This document shows, in pieces, positions 1 through 14,400 of a stretch of 64,000 nucleotides of DNA; positions within the stretch are counted from its first letter, which is position 1, and each line of letters begins with the position of its first letter. Under the pieces are notes generated by a model that saw only the letters and a program-made list of their open reading frames with translations, was not told where the DNA came from and did not search any database. Location of the stretch: assembly GCA_949128115.1 (NCBI GenBank), contig OX421962.1, positions 36,169,745 to 36,233,744 of the forward strand. The letters are read 5' to 3'. The translations under genes and the position numbers were made by a program. Source of the stretch: Anaspis maculata. Taxonomy: Eukaryota > Arthropoda > Insecta > Coleoptera > Scraptiidae.

Positions 1-220
1 TTAAAATTTTGATTGGAGGGACTGGATTGTGAAATTTCAAATTTTTCCCAGTCATCGGAGCAGGGACTTCAGGGTAATTAATTGGCGGAGCTGTAAATTG
101 ACAGCTGTCAATGTTAAAAATGACAGGGGAGGGGATTTAGTGATGTTTACGTTGTCAATTTAGTGTTTAGTGCTGTTTAGTGTGCTTTGTGTGTTGTGGG
201 AGTGTGTTTGTGTGGAAGCA
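1..220 (+). promoter_or_regulatory. 5' flank and presumed 5' UTR of PTPN9
   Basis: The sequence just upstream of the start codon is G/T-rich (TTTGTGTGTTGTGGGAGTG). No TATA box at a fitting distance was seen. Transcription start is not determinable here. Confidence 0.35.
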
Positions 221-253
221 ATGGCCGCTGTATTAACCCCAGAACAAGAAATT
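221..253 (+). CDS. PTPN9: PTPN9 exon 1 (start codon)
   Basis: The exon encodes 11 residues beginning [10 protein letters not shown], close to the start of other MEG2 proteins (ELTPEEE in human). It ends in phase 0 at ATT|GTAAGT. It joins the next exon to give TPEQEI-ATKEF, colinear with human TPEEEQATKQF. Confidence 0.85.
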
Positions 254-1634
254 GTAAGTTTTATTTCATGTCCTATAACCAACTTTCTTGTACAGTTTGT
301 GAATGAGTTTCCACTCGGAACATAGTGAACACACATTGAAAGCTAAATTTGGACCTCCGAGGTGGCCGAATACAATTTTCCCGTTACAAAAAAAAGTTCA
401 AAACAGGACTTTATCATAGTCATTCCTAGACCATTGAAATTGTTATTACCATATTACTATTAATACCGTTTTCTTAGACGCCATGTGGGCGAGAGTTCAA
501 ATTTAAAAATTCGGTATACCGGGGGTCAAAATTCACCTGTGGAAAGTGTTCATACAGTTGATTTTTATGGGCTACCTGTAGAGTGTTGCTTACAGGGCCA
601 CACAGATTTTTTTGGAATTTAAATAGATAGAATTATGCAACTTGCTTGAAACATCTACTGTGACCCACGCAAATTTCTTCTAGTCGCTCCTGGCCCCTGT
701 GTCATTTGCAATTTGTTGTACAGTTGGCTTTGAAAAAAATGACGTTGCACTACAATTTTGACATAAGCAAAAACAAATTAGTCATGTCAATGAGATCAGT
801 GAATCGGGTCAATCACACAATATTTGTCTACTAAATTATTTATTGTATTCCAATAAGGCCGGGCATTAAAAACTAACAACAGAAAACTTTCGATTAATAC
901 CTATCCATTCACTGTGTGCCTTTCCCGAGGCCTTTGCATTTAATTCTACAAGAGTATAGTGTGTTCAACCCTAGTGTGATTCTGGTTGGCTAGAAGTCTC
1001 GCCACGCGACACATTTAGAAGGAGAAATTCGAGGAATCATAGCTCACTAGAAATACTAGAATTACACTAGTGTTGAAAGTACCTTCTATACTGACCTATC
1101 CATCTAAATAAGAATAAGAACCCCGATAAAAACAATTTGAAAAGAATTATCCTCATACCGAAATGATTTACAAGTAGTAAAAGTACATACTTAGGTCCTC
1201 GCTTAGGTCAGTAAGTAAGCAGGTAGAATGTAGAATGTACTATACCTATTAATAATTTTGCTCGTAATTTTGCAAACTTCACTTTTCATTACTGACTTGT
1301 GACAAATCGAAGTTTCTTCATTCAGGTGACCCAGATATATTAAATAAACGAACTCATGATGAAGTTATAGAATTCCATGAGAATAACACCCATCTTCAAA
1401 TGCTGAAGTACAGGGTATCGGAAAATCGTTGAGCGTTCTGTGGCCTTATTCTTGAAATGAGAAACGGAGTTCACATGTGCAGTTGCTAGGCAAGGGCCAA
1501 CCACAGCTTCCTTATTACTTTTCCGACCCCCACCAACATGGAATCGAGCAGAAAAAAGTTTTGAGATTTCGACGGATTTATCCATTTTGAGGTCCCCCAA
1601 GACGATAAAGACCATTGCCAAAATGATGTCTGTG

Positions 1635-1711
<77 letters not shown>

Positions 1712-4700
1712 GTGTGCCTGTGATCTTCCACGATAACTGCCAAACCGTTGACCCGATCGACTTGAAATTTGGTATGCAGACATTGTTGGTCCGTGGAATG
1801 AGCCCATTAGTTTTTGGCTGTCGTCTGTCAAACAACTGTCACTATCAACAAATGTCAGAAGCTATATCCCACGGAACTCGACTTGCAATATGTCATTTGA
1901 AAGCCCTTGAAAAACTATTCAGAATCAGAACAGTTGAAAGTATTGCCCTACCTGCCATCTGTCAAATAATAAAATATGTCAAAATTCAAAAGTTTACCAT
2001 TCAAATATTCAAAATCTATCCGATGAATTCGAACCAAATTTGGCAGGCAGCAACATACCAAAGGAGTCAAATTAAGTCTGCAGTTGCAATTTTCCACCAT
2101 GTTCCAGTCGGGCGTTATGAATTTTAAAAATTTCTCCTAGCCGTTGCCACTCGTGTTTTGACCAGATGCCACCCGTGTTTTGACCAGAAAGACTCGCTTT
2201 TGATGCAGGACTCCACTCAAATATTTATTCCTGCTCGGGGATCGACTTTTTTTTTGAAAAATTCAACTGATAATGGTAATTTTTTCAAAGTGAATTTGCA
2301 CATCCCCTGATTTTGGAAAAACTGCAATGCAAACTTTGACATAGAGGTAACTGGTTCATGAACATTTCCCAGCACTTTTTTTCCAATTTTCCCGAGAATT
2401 TTCCGGTTGAAAATGTGAAACCGGCCTGGGTTTTCGAGACCGATCTTGAATGATGGAGCTTAAAGTGAAGCGTTTATTGACGATTTTTACAATATGATGA
2501 TTTGGAATAAGATTTGAGGTTTTCCCGGAAAATTCAAAATTTTCAGATTTTTTTTCCAATTTCCTGGGAATTATTTTCAATCTTTCTCTTTAATTCTAAC
2601 TTCCCACCCGAAGGGTCGTTTCGAAAAAATTTTTCCAGAGGTTCCTGGATACTAGCCGGGAAAGTTTTTGAGTGACACAACCGATTTTTTTGTTATGTGA
2701 CAATTTTTGCAGCTTTTTACCCTTCAACTTTCCCGACCCGTCTCCTCACTCGGAAGGGAAAGTTAGTTATGTGATGATGCAGAAAAATCGTTCTGACACG
2801 ATAGCTGCCGAACCATTGACCCCGATCGACTTGAAATTTGGTATACGGAAAGGGTCTTGCTGTCAAATTAGCTGATCAGTTTTTGGCTGTCACTGTCAAA
2901 CCGAAGTGTCACTATCACACAAAATGACAGAAGCTTTATCTAACGGAATTTGATTTTCAATATGTCATTTGAGAGCCCTAGAAAAGCTGTATTCAGAACA
3001 GTTTGAAGTATATATCCCTCTATTTGTCACCTGTCAACAATTAAAAAATCGGTGGTGTCGCCCCAAAATTTTCCCGACTAGTATCCAGGAACCTATGAAA
3101 ATTTTTGTTCGAAACGTTCTTTCGGGTGGAATTAGAGAGACAGATTGAAAATATCTTGAAGGAAATTGGAAGTTTTGTCAGGAAAATTTCAATTTTCCGG
3201 GAATGCCTCAAATCTTTGTTCAAATCATCTTATTGTAAAAATCGTCAATCAGGGCTTCACTTCAAGTTCCATAATTCAAGTCCGGTCTCGAAAACCCAGG
3301 CCGGTTTTACATTTCCAACCGGAAAATTCCCGGGAAATTGGAAAAAAAAAATTGAAAAATGTTCAAGAACCAGTTATCTCTTGTTTTTAAAAAATGGTGG
3401 AAATCTGTTCACGGGATACGAAGTTGTAAAATTTGCAGTTTTTCCAAAGAGGAAAACTCGAAAACCGCGAGTCCGGTTTACAAAATTTTTCTAAGGCTAG
3501 CAGAAATTTTGAAAATTCATAACGCCCGTCTGGAGAATGATAGAAAACTACAACTGCAGACTTGACGTTACGAATTTTTAAATTTTCTCCTGACCGTTAC
3601 CACCAGAGACGACTGCCCACCCGAATTTTGACCAGGATGATCCTCGTTTGATGCAGATCTTTAGTCAGACGCTCTTTCTTGCTTGAGGATCAATTTTTTT
3701 CGAAAAATTTCAAATCAACAGTATATTGTGTGGTTAGTACAGAAAGTGCCATATTGTGCCGGACGGACGGACGGACAAAGTGAAGCTAAAAGCGCCTTTT
3801 TCCCATTTTTTGGGGAAGTGCGCTAAAAAGAATCCCTTCAAATTACACACTGGAATTTTACGTGAAATAGAATTTAATGTGGGCCTGCTTCATCCATATT
3901 CAAATAGTATATCCCATACACTTTCTATTTTCAGTAGAATGACTTTTTGTAGCAAAAATAAAGTAACAAGCTGAGCGGCTACGGCTATGGCTGATGGCAC
4001 CTGCAAAGTTTGGAGCGAAACTATCAGCGGCCATCGGCCGTATTCTCCCAGCGCTCCAGCTTGTCACTTTATTTTTGCTCCAAAAAGTCGTTCTACTGAA
4101 AATAGAAAGTGTAAGGGATATATGTATGATGTAATACATATTCACTAACCCTAAACGGACCGAACGGTTACCGACATGTTTGACAGATCATTTTTGTTGT
4201 TCTCTGTAAATATGTATTTTAATACATACTGGATGAAATCTTGAGCAGGACTCAGGACATGAATTCAAGTTTTTGTGAATACTGTATCAAAGCGAAAGCG
4301 GAGGTAAAATGTGCGCCTCAATAACATTTCAATGATTCGGAGGCGATCAGCGATCTTGGGGCTCTATCACGATGAGTAAAATACTACGTCAGTGACGTCA
4401 CGTTGCATAGCAACCACCTCTGATAGGCTGCTGCTAGGCAACATGACGTCACTGGCGTAATTTGAATAATTTCTACTCATAGTGATAGGGCCCTCATGTG
4501 AAGAAGTACCATGTGACGTTACATTCACCGCGCACTCAAACCCGTCAAGGAGTATTTTAAGTAAACTTTTTAATGATTTAATGAAGCAGTAAAAAATAAA
4601 AGTTGGTTTTCCAAAGTTAAAAATGATGAGGATTCCAACGACGAAATGAAAAAAAATCATTCCAGTTTCCAGTACCTATCCTATTCTAAGCCCACCTCGA

Positions 4701-7700
4701 ACCTAGCAGATACTCAATTTTTTTTTCTGGTGAGATAATTCTGAGGACATGACATCTTGTGTCTTGTATGCCCATATAAATAAGGAAACAGAAAGCATCA
4801 GACCGCCCGACAAATATTGAGGTAAATATCAAAATAATAAATGATGACAGCATCTTTAATGGCCCATGAAAAATATAAAATTCCCCATTAGTGAGCCGTT
4901 ATACTGCGTCGCAAAATGAATATTGTTAACTTTATGACTAATTATTCTGGCTTCGCTTTTCCGGAAATCCTCGCGTTTAGTGGTTTTAATCGTTGTAGGA
5001 AAAGGAGTGTGGAACAAGAATGCCACTGCTGATAACAACGTTTGAACATAACATTATTGTTCCACGGTTCCACATATCCGCAACCTGGCAATAACGTGGA
5101 AACGAGAGAAGTTTCTATATAAATTTCCGGAACATTATGCCTCTGCTCTGTGCATGGCGCAGCTGTAAAGTTAAATCTGTTTTTAACATTTTCCTCGATC
5201 CCATAAACATACAGTAGAACCTAATTTTGATGACCGAAACGTGCAGAGTGAAGCCCATCAAAAATCTATTTTTATTTTTCACGTGTGCCTTTTTCCTCTT
5301 TCAATTTGATGGTTATTTTTACAGCAAGAAAAAATGAAACGTTTTACGAAAAACTCAATCGTATATCATTAGATTACGTCGTACAATTTGTATATAAAAG
5401 AAGCAGCCGTACATTAGAGCGTGGGCAGGACAATGATTCCAATGAATAAAGTATAGACGGGATCTGTGCATTGATAAATCAAATCAAATTCAATGTCATC
5501 CGTTTCGCAGTTGAAGTTATTTGTTGGGAAATTTCCGAAAAATATTTCTCAATCATACCTTTTATTGCCTACCTACGTCAAAAGTATACAAGGTGGTCTT
5601 TCAATACGCTGACAGAATTGTAAAAAAATGATCATTTATTAATAAAACATAATTTTAAATTTTCATATTTTTTTGCTAAGATTTACCTAAATATAAATAA
5701 CAAAATGATAATTTTGTGAGTTCAAGAGTAAAACCTAAATCCTGAAATTTTTCGGATTTTCCCAATTTTTTTCTCAGGTCAAAAAATATCAGAACTGAGC
5801 TTTTGCTTATTGGCATCTTCGTAGACAATAAATTACATAGTTCACTGACATGTTCATCAAATTTCCACCTCGCCCCATCAACAAAACTATATTTTGGTCA
5901 TCATTCTACACAACTATTCTACACTTTAGGTGAGCTGTATGACGACCTCGATTCCGCGATTCCGGTAATTCACAAACTAATATTGGGACAAAATTATAAT
6001 TAGGTAGGTATTATTATCCTCGAAGTTATCTTATCTTATCGATTTTTCCTCAAACATGAACCCTAATATTGCATGCAGTACCTTTTAATTCTCGCTTTAA
6101 TTTGTTGACGTCATCAGACCAGGGACGCATACAGGGTGATACCACTACAGGCATTTCGCTATAATTGTTTCAAATACCCTATAACATTTTATCTCAATTA
6201 ATCAAATACGTAATGTTGATGTTATTCGCGCACAACGTTCTATTCCGTGAGTCACAATTTATATTAATATTTCTGAAAATTGCTTTTTTATAATTTACAA
6301 AACCTAAATTTGAAATCTTTCTAGCGCAAAGTGGAGAAGACCTTACACTTGATTCTGCACTATCTAAAACTCTCAAAGTACGTAACAGACATTTATCGGT
6401 TGAAAAAATTTGGGATGGTAGGAATTGGGAAGGCGCAGTTATTTTTTTAAAAGTAAGAATGAGATGTTAAAGCAATCCTTGAAAATGGATCACTTTCACA
6501 TGAGAACCGGGGAAAACAGGGACATACACACAGAGTCTGGCGGAGACGTCACGTGAACATAGCCACACGACATAACGAAATTTGACATAGCAAATCTTTG
6601 GCAACGCTTTTCTTAGTTTTCTGATGCAAAATTGCCAGATTTATAGTGATCTGTCACCATAAACCAAAAATTGAATTACTTTCTGCTGATACATGAATTC
6701 TACGATATACAAAAAGATGCTGTATCGTGTTGTTTTGTTTTTACTCATTTTTAATCATAGCTAGTAAATATCCATGGATGGACTGTAGACTGCCTAATCC
6801 TGCTGCCTATCAGACACAACCTGAAAACAACGGTCAATGCATATGACAAGATAACCCACCTAGTGCGCAAGCGCGGCACAGGTTTTTGGCGTCATCAATC
6901 TTCCAGTTTAAACTCCACCTGTTGCTGCCCAAATTTTCACATTTTATTCTGGAAAAAGTAGGGACTTTTGAGACGAAATATTTTTATGCCTGTAGCGACC
7001 TCAGTTTGTACTTTGTTTTGAACAAATAAAAAAAAAGTGGTATAAGAGTAAGACCCGAGGTAAGACCCCATTTAACGGACTTTGAATCTCGTGTATAATC
7101 TAAAACGAGCCCATGTGGTGCATATCACTCAAGTGGAACACATACACTATTTTCCTACTACAGTGCGCTTGCGTTCGGTTGTCAAATGAGTAAGATTCCC
7201 GGCGCGTAATTGAATATTTGAACAGGTTGGTACAAATTCGACTAGAACATACGCAAAAGTGATTGATAACGATGTTAGGTACAAAACTTTTTTATGTATT
7301 TGATAGATTCACCCACCCATTAGCCCACCATTATATTACTATTTACATTCGATTTAATTTCAAAACGTAACAACATAAGATATGATATGAACACTTACAA
7401 CACTCTTGAAATGTAAATGGAAGGATTGCACTACCCTGGGTACATCTGGTTGTCTCTAGCGGTAACTGCCAATTACCTAGCAAAATGCCAATATGTGCCG
7501 CTCCTAAAAAGTACAAAATATTGTCAATATTTTCTATTACGAGCTCCAACTTTGATTACTGTTTGAATCCTTCCTAAATATTGATACGAACATTTGGAAC
7601 AGTAGATGCGTTGACAGTTTGTTTTCCAGTTGGGCTTGTTAGGACGATTAGAGCATGGAATTACCATATAAGGTCCTTCTGCAGTGCAGGATTAATAAGG

Positions 7701-8459
7701 AAGCTGCTTTTCTAAGCAAATCACGTTCTGAAATGACATAACCTTAAAAACATGTGTCAAAACACAGCTAAAATTTCTGTTGTTTCGCCGTTAACTGTCG
7801 TCTGTCAGAATTTGTACCACCCTGCTGACGCTTCCGCTAAGATGGCCCTTGGTATTGCTAAGGCCACTTGGAAGATGGTTCTGGTATTGCACAGTAACCT
7901 GAACTGAACGCATCATACAGTGGGTAGCACGGAATTTCGTATATCAAATTTTTTTGTCATTCCAAAAAAGCGACAAGGTCTTGCTCTATTGTAATCATAA
8001 CCTAGTACAACAGAAGACTTGATTCTTGGCTTATGTCTTGGCTTCTTGGCTTGGATTCTTGGTGGGTGTGTGACACGACAGAGGGGTCGGCTTTGCGTTC
8101 CGCCGCATAAGACTGCTAAATCTGCGCGAAGCACTTGCATCATGGCCGTGAGGTTCTATAACCACCTCCCGTCTGGGGTCAGGAGAATGGACACTCGCCT
8201 CGGTTTTGTCAAATCGGTCAAGAGGCTGCTCCTAGGGCGTGCGGTGTACTCCTTTGAGGAATTCTTTGAGGCTACTTCCGTGACGTGAATGTAGAGTGGA
8301 CGCGTGGTGGATTCGTTCTGCTTTCGCATGGTTATATTTCGTGCATAATGTATTATTTATATGTCTCAGTTTGTTTATTATTTGTTTTTGTTTTGTGCTA
8401 AATGCATCATTGTGACAATGTCGATAAGTTTTAACTTCAAGGCAATAAACAGTATTTAC

Positions 8460-8494
<35 letters not shown>

Positions 8495-11400
8495 TTGATA
8501 AATATGTCGGACCCATTTAGTGAAATTGCCCATTTTTTTAAATGGTTAACCGCTTCATGAAGTGGAAACAGATCAAGTAATCAAAATATTTTTTATCATG
8601 TTAACATTTCTTCTTCTGGGCAAAATTAGGTTGAACTGACCTTCAACAATATTTCGAGAGTTTACTTGCGGAACCACACGTGAAAATCACGTAGACGAAT
8701 TTTCATTGAGCGCGATAAAATACGTGTAGCACTGTGCGAGTACGGTATAGGGACTGCAAAAACAAAAAGTAAATAGGGAAATAGGCCAAATACATACTGT
8801 CGAGGACCATGACCTCCTAAAAAGGTCTATTCCAGTTTGAAGTGGAAAAGCAAGATGCCGGTCCAAAATAATCTGAACACCACTTGCCATGAGAACATTT
8901 TTGCGAGGAATATTTTTGCCGCTCCCTAGGTATTTCATTTTACTCAGAACGGGTGCAATTGACAGTTTTAACATTCTTACCACTCTTGCAAAAAATTCTT
9001 CAAAGTTATTTTTATGCTTGGTTCCGCATTTGAAATCTTGAAATATTGTTAGAGGACAGTTCAGCCTATTTTTTCCTAGTAATGTTATCAGCAATATCGA
9101 TTAGGAATACTGCAGAAACCGCTGTTGCGAAAAGTGGGAACGCCATCAAACACGTCAGTTTTTCATGTTCAAGTGAAAAATAGTATATTATAGGGTGTTT
9201 GCAAACTTGGGGTAGGAAACAGCAGGTACAGAAATGCTCCAAAAGGGCCAGAAAAATGTTGAAAAAAAAAATATGATTTTCATTTTTGGTAATCAGGAGG
9301 GTCAAAAGGTGGTCCTTCGAACCCTTCTATTTTCGTTGTTTTGAAAGAATTAAGTCAACTCTTTTCATCAGACCAAAAAGCAAGTTCTTTCAACCTTTGA
9401 ATGTGTTTTGTAATTTTGCTCGATGTACCTACATACAGGGTGAGTCATAAATCCTAAAAATCTATCTTTTTTTTCCAAAATGCGCGTGAAAAGTTCTAGA
9501 AATTATAAAACTGATGTAGAGCAACAAATAATACAAATAGTTCCCATATGAAATTTTCCGCATGAATTTTTGAAGAAAACTGGATTTTCAGGATTTACGA
9601 TTCACCCTGTATAATAAATAAAATTATAAAACACATTTGAAGGTTCAAAAACATTGATTTTTGGTCTCATGAAAAGAGTTTACTAAAATCTTCCAAAATA
9701 AGGAAAATAGAGGGAAACGAAGAACCACCTTTTTGACCCTCCATATTTTCAAAAATAAAAGTCCTAAATTTTTTACAATTTGTTTCTGATAACTTTGAAA
9801 CAATTCTTTAAGTGCGGTTCAATTTTCTACCCCAAGTTTGCAAACACCCTGTGTGCCAAGGTTGTGAAGAATGCTATTATAGCTGCGGTGCCTGTTTAAA
9901 TCCCGAAGCGCAGCTGAGGCATGTAAGGCGTCAAAACTCTAATAGCGTTCACAACCGTGGTTTATATACTTTTTTCTTACTACTAGCTCTATGCTACTAG
10001 CAAACATTAAATCCTGATTTTTGAGAATATGAAATGTGACACGACTCTGACAGGAGGTTTTAAAGTGACACAGGAGGTTTTTAAGTGACACGGAAGGTTT
10101 TAAAGTGACAGGCGGGTTATAATGTGACAGTCAGCCTATTGGTTGTGAAAAAGAACCACCTCTAAGCAGGTCAATAACGGCCTACTTCACAGCTAGTAGT
10201 GGGAAAAAAAATCGCACTAGCCGAAAACTTCAATTTTTTTAGTAGTAGAGAATGATGGCGACATGGCGACTGATGCTATTAAGGTTTATGATAGAGTCAA
10301 CCCTACCAATTTTCGTGTTTTTGTCACTAACTGTAAGGTTCATGTCACAAACCTCCGGACTAAATCGTGGAAGAAGAAACCCTGGAGATGGTGAAAACAT
10401 TCTGATTCGGAGGAGACTTTTGATACGTTATAGTATAGCCGAGACCATTAAGGGTAATCAATTGATTGATGCTTATATTGAAATAGCACTTGAAATACCT
10501 GTGTTAAAAACGGAACATGCCCCAAGTTAGGTGTTCTGTATTCAGGAAAACTCGAGGGAAAACTGCTCTGGTTCCTTTTCAGTTCGTCCAAGTTTTTGTT
10601 CTGAAAACTACCCTGTTTGTCTTGTGACAGCCCTACTATTCCTACATGGCCATATCTACTTTGTTTCGATCGATTTACGGAGGTTTTCAACATTGATCTT
10701 GATCGTATTATGGTACATATTACAACTTTGATCAATTTCTGCATATCCTTTGAATAGGCCACCATCGGAGCATCGATAAAAACGATTCACGATTATTTTA
10801 AAATAGAATCTGATTTCCTGTTTTTCTCGCGCATACTGGTTTCTCTTCTTACACCGGTGATTTCCAATAAGTCGGAATTTATTGAGAAGTCCAATTACTC
10901 AACAAAGATCAATGTGTGGAAGGTGTGTGGTTATTGTGTGGTCGTGGTGCCACATGTTTGGAGATGAACCGCACACTTGGAACTATCTGTATCTGTGACG
11001 AAAATATAAATCATGTAGAGGTACTGTGAAGTGTGAATTCGAAGAAGGCTGTGGATGCTCGAAACGGAAGTCCCTCGCACAGGCATCAGCGTCTACCGGA
11101 AACTTCTATTTGCGTCCTCATTAATGACCGTAAAAATAAACACCGAACACCACGCCGTTTCACAACTTACGTGCTTGGGTCTGATGACACGAAATGCCGT
11201 TATGATGATAATGACAATTATTATTATCATAACCGCAATAATTTCGGTACTTTACCTCGTCGGAGACGACCAACACGAAATTTGCCGCCAGAGAGACAAT
11301 GAACGTTGCGTCATTTTGCACGTTTTTATAATTATTAGAGAACCCCAAACGCGGCGAAACCTCACGTGCTGCGGCACTCTGTTAGTCATTTTACGAATTT

Positions 11401-14400
11401 TTTCGAAGAACTGCTACTGGTTGAGGTTGGATGTTGCGACAGACGGGATGTCGTTTATATCAACATTAAGTTCTATGAATGGTCGGTTAATTGCTGCTTG
11501 TAGAGCTTGTTCCACTCTGTAGATTGTTACTTTTTTATGGTCGGGATGTCTGCGTGTGTGTGTTCCGAAAGGAAAAAGAGGATGCAGGGATATAAAAAAT
11601 TCTGGTCGTGACCAAAACACGAATTCCACCAAAGTCTGGAAGTTCCCCGGGAGCGGAAACGTGCCGGAAATATTTGTCACATTCATGGCCTATTTTTAAT
11701 ATACCCTACCTCACCCCTGCCTTTTTAATTTATGTTGCAATTTCCTAGAGGATGCGTTTTCGTGGGGGTGCAGCTTCCGGTCGAAGTCGTCGATATACAA
11801 ATCAGGAATTCAATTTCATACTGTATGAGCTAGCTAGGTAATATCTCTTGATTTATGCCTGGTGGTCAACCTCTGGTACACCCACTCCGGTTTTAAAATT
11901 GTACTTATGCATATGCAACTTCCATTATATTGATTTAATTGGTGATTTATTATGTTAAAACGTAAACGAACATGGAGTTTTCTTGTTCTCCAGCCAGCTT
12001 AATGCCGTTATTTTTTCCAGTAAGACGCCAAGAAGTCTTTTCGTAGGTGGTTATGACATTTAATTATTTACACGTTGCTGGCCATGAGGACAGTTGCGCG
12101 AATCGCAAAGAGCTTTGCTATTATTTAGTAATAATTGAACATGACTTTTCATGTTGAAACTCGCTACATACGCATGCGCTGCCTAAACAAACAACTTGAC
12201 AGCTGATCAAAATGCGGTTGAACTGTAACAATGCAAGAGGAGTTTTTGGATATTGTTTTATGGAAATTCTTACAGGTTTGAAGTAGCTATAGACTGGTTC
12301 ATACTTTATAGGTACCAAATGTTGATACAGAATCGGACGAAAAGCACATTCCAGTCCCAAGCCATCCAGTGGTGACTTTTATTTGATTCACCAAGCAGTG
12401 TTCATCATATCATACTGTTGTAGCAGTTTTGCAAAGAACGTGTCAAATAACACTAAATCGAGATCGCAAGTTATCAGCTTATTCAGTCACGTTGAAGTAT
12501 TCCTCTCGGTATTTCTTTCCATTTGGAATTGTCCGTTCCAAAATATTTGAAGGTCTCGAGAGTCAAGAGTACTTTGATGTAGTTGCCTATGAATGGCTTT
12601 CCGAGATTTATTTCTGGTTGTTTCTATTGTAAATTCTAAACGTGCTCATTAAAATGTTTGGACTGAGTTTATGCAAAACAAGCCTCGTGATATCCAGCAC
12701 CACTGCGTTGACCGCAGAAGATTTATTATAAACTCCACCACCGGTGTTCCTGGAACATCAGCTGTTTTAGTTTAGCTTATAGTTTTGTCAGACAGTTACT
12801 TAAAACTCCAAAGGCCGAGCTGCATTTTTATTTCCTTAAATAATGTGCCACAAGAACAAGAGCACCTGCGAATAATCGCCGTGAGGATTGTCTTGGGCTG
12901 TGCGCGGTTTCTTATTACGTAGGTATATAAAATAGCAATGGCCATATTCACACACCAATTAAAACGCGTTTAGTTTTTCGCGATTTCATTGTAAGCCGGA
13001 GGATTTATCTGTCATTATGTTCTTCTTTCGTAAATAGGTGGGCACCGAAGTTTAATTTTCATTCGCGCGGCCGTTTTAGCGTTGCACTTGTGCAGATTTC
13101 CCTTTTGCAGAAGAGGCTTTGTTTTATTCAATTATCCGTATTGTTTCGAATTAACCTCATTTTTGCTTGCAGGCAACGAAAGAATTCATCGAGAAAGTAA
13201 ACACCAAGCACCGCAGGAAGCTCGGACCGGTGTCCTGGTCGACGGCAGTTCGGTTCCTGTACGCGCGCAAGTTCGACGTCACCAGGGCTCTGGTGCTCTT
13301 CGAACAGCACGAACTGACGAGACAGCGCGAAGGGCTGACCAGGTTCGATCCATTGGTCGAACCGTTGCAGTCCGAGTTGCTGACTGGCAAATTCACTGTT
13401 TTGGTAAGTCCTTGTCGTCTTTAAGTTGTCAATACGCAGACTGATGGGCGTACTTCCGCCCTGTGTTATCTCGAGACGAACTATCCGACTCTCCCAAATT
13501 AGAACATTCTACTGTCCCTAACTATCGTGTGATCGTAATTCGTAATCAGGGGTGGCTTTGAAGTAGAAAAACTCGGCAATTCAGCCAATCAGTCGCTGAA
13601 TTGCATCAAATCGATGAATATGTTGTATTCAATGCAAACTCCAATTCCGAATTTCGTGGATCACGCATGGTATTTGCCAATGGCAATGCAATCCTGAGCC
13701 TTCCTCTTCTATTATTACTCTTCATTCCTGTTTCCGCCTCTATAGTACGTCGCGAACTAAAGCCGGGCTCATGTACAATAATGTAACTTTTACTTTTGCT
13801 ATCACTTCAACTTGAGAAGATGAAATACTGGAAGCTCATCGGACGGTTCAGGTACGTCATTCAACTTTAGGTTCAGTTGCTCAAGAAATGGCTATATTTC
13901 ACTTGTTGCACTAAAGTTGCTGATTTAATGAAATGCGCGTGGCTAATCTTTACTCCAACCACGGCATTGATATAATGATTTAATAAAATCTTGAAGTCTG
14001 CATGAACACCAAAATTGCGACAGTCATGTTAAAGTTATATTAAAGTTACAGTAAAGCCAAAGTAAAAGTTTAATTATTCTGCATGAACTCGGCTTAACCC
14101 TTGGTGTGTCATCATGAAGTATCATAACATCTCATTTTTTGTATTCCTTATTATTGTTTTCCATAAAATTTGTTTCGCTTGACTTTTGAAGAAGGTACCC
14201 AGCAGAAATCAATGATATTTTTGTATTTTTTCGCTCCATTTGTATGCAAAACCTTTTCAAATTGTATGAATTGTTGTCTTATTACGCATATTGGGTTTTC
14301 TAGCCGAAAAGAGATGCCACTGATGCCGCCATCGCTGTGTTCACCGCCCACAAACATACTCCTGCCAGCAGCTCCCATCAGACCACCCTCCAAGGGGTGG

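Noticed and set aside
1340..1835. Minus-strand frames with long RQTDRQTD repeats
   Set aside because: They are translations of the (TCTG)n microsatellite, open only because the repeat lacks stops.
5391..5400. TATA-box promoter (TATATAAAAG)
   Set aside because: No start site motif, frame or gene follows it within the intron.
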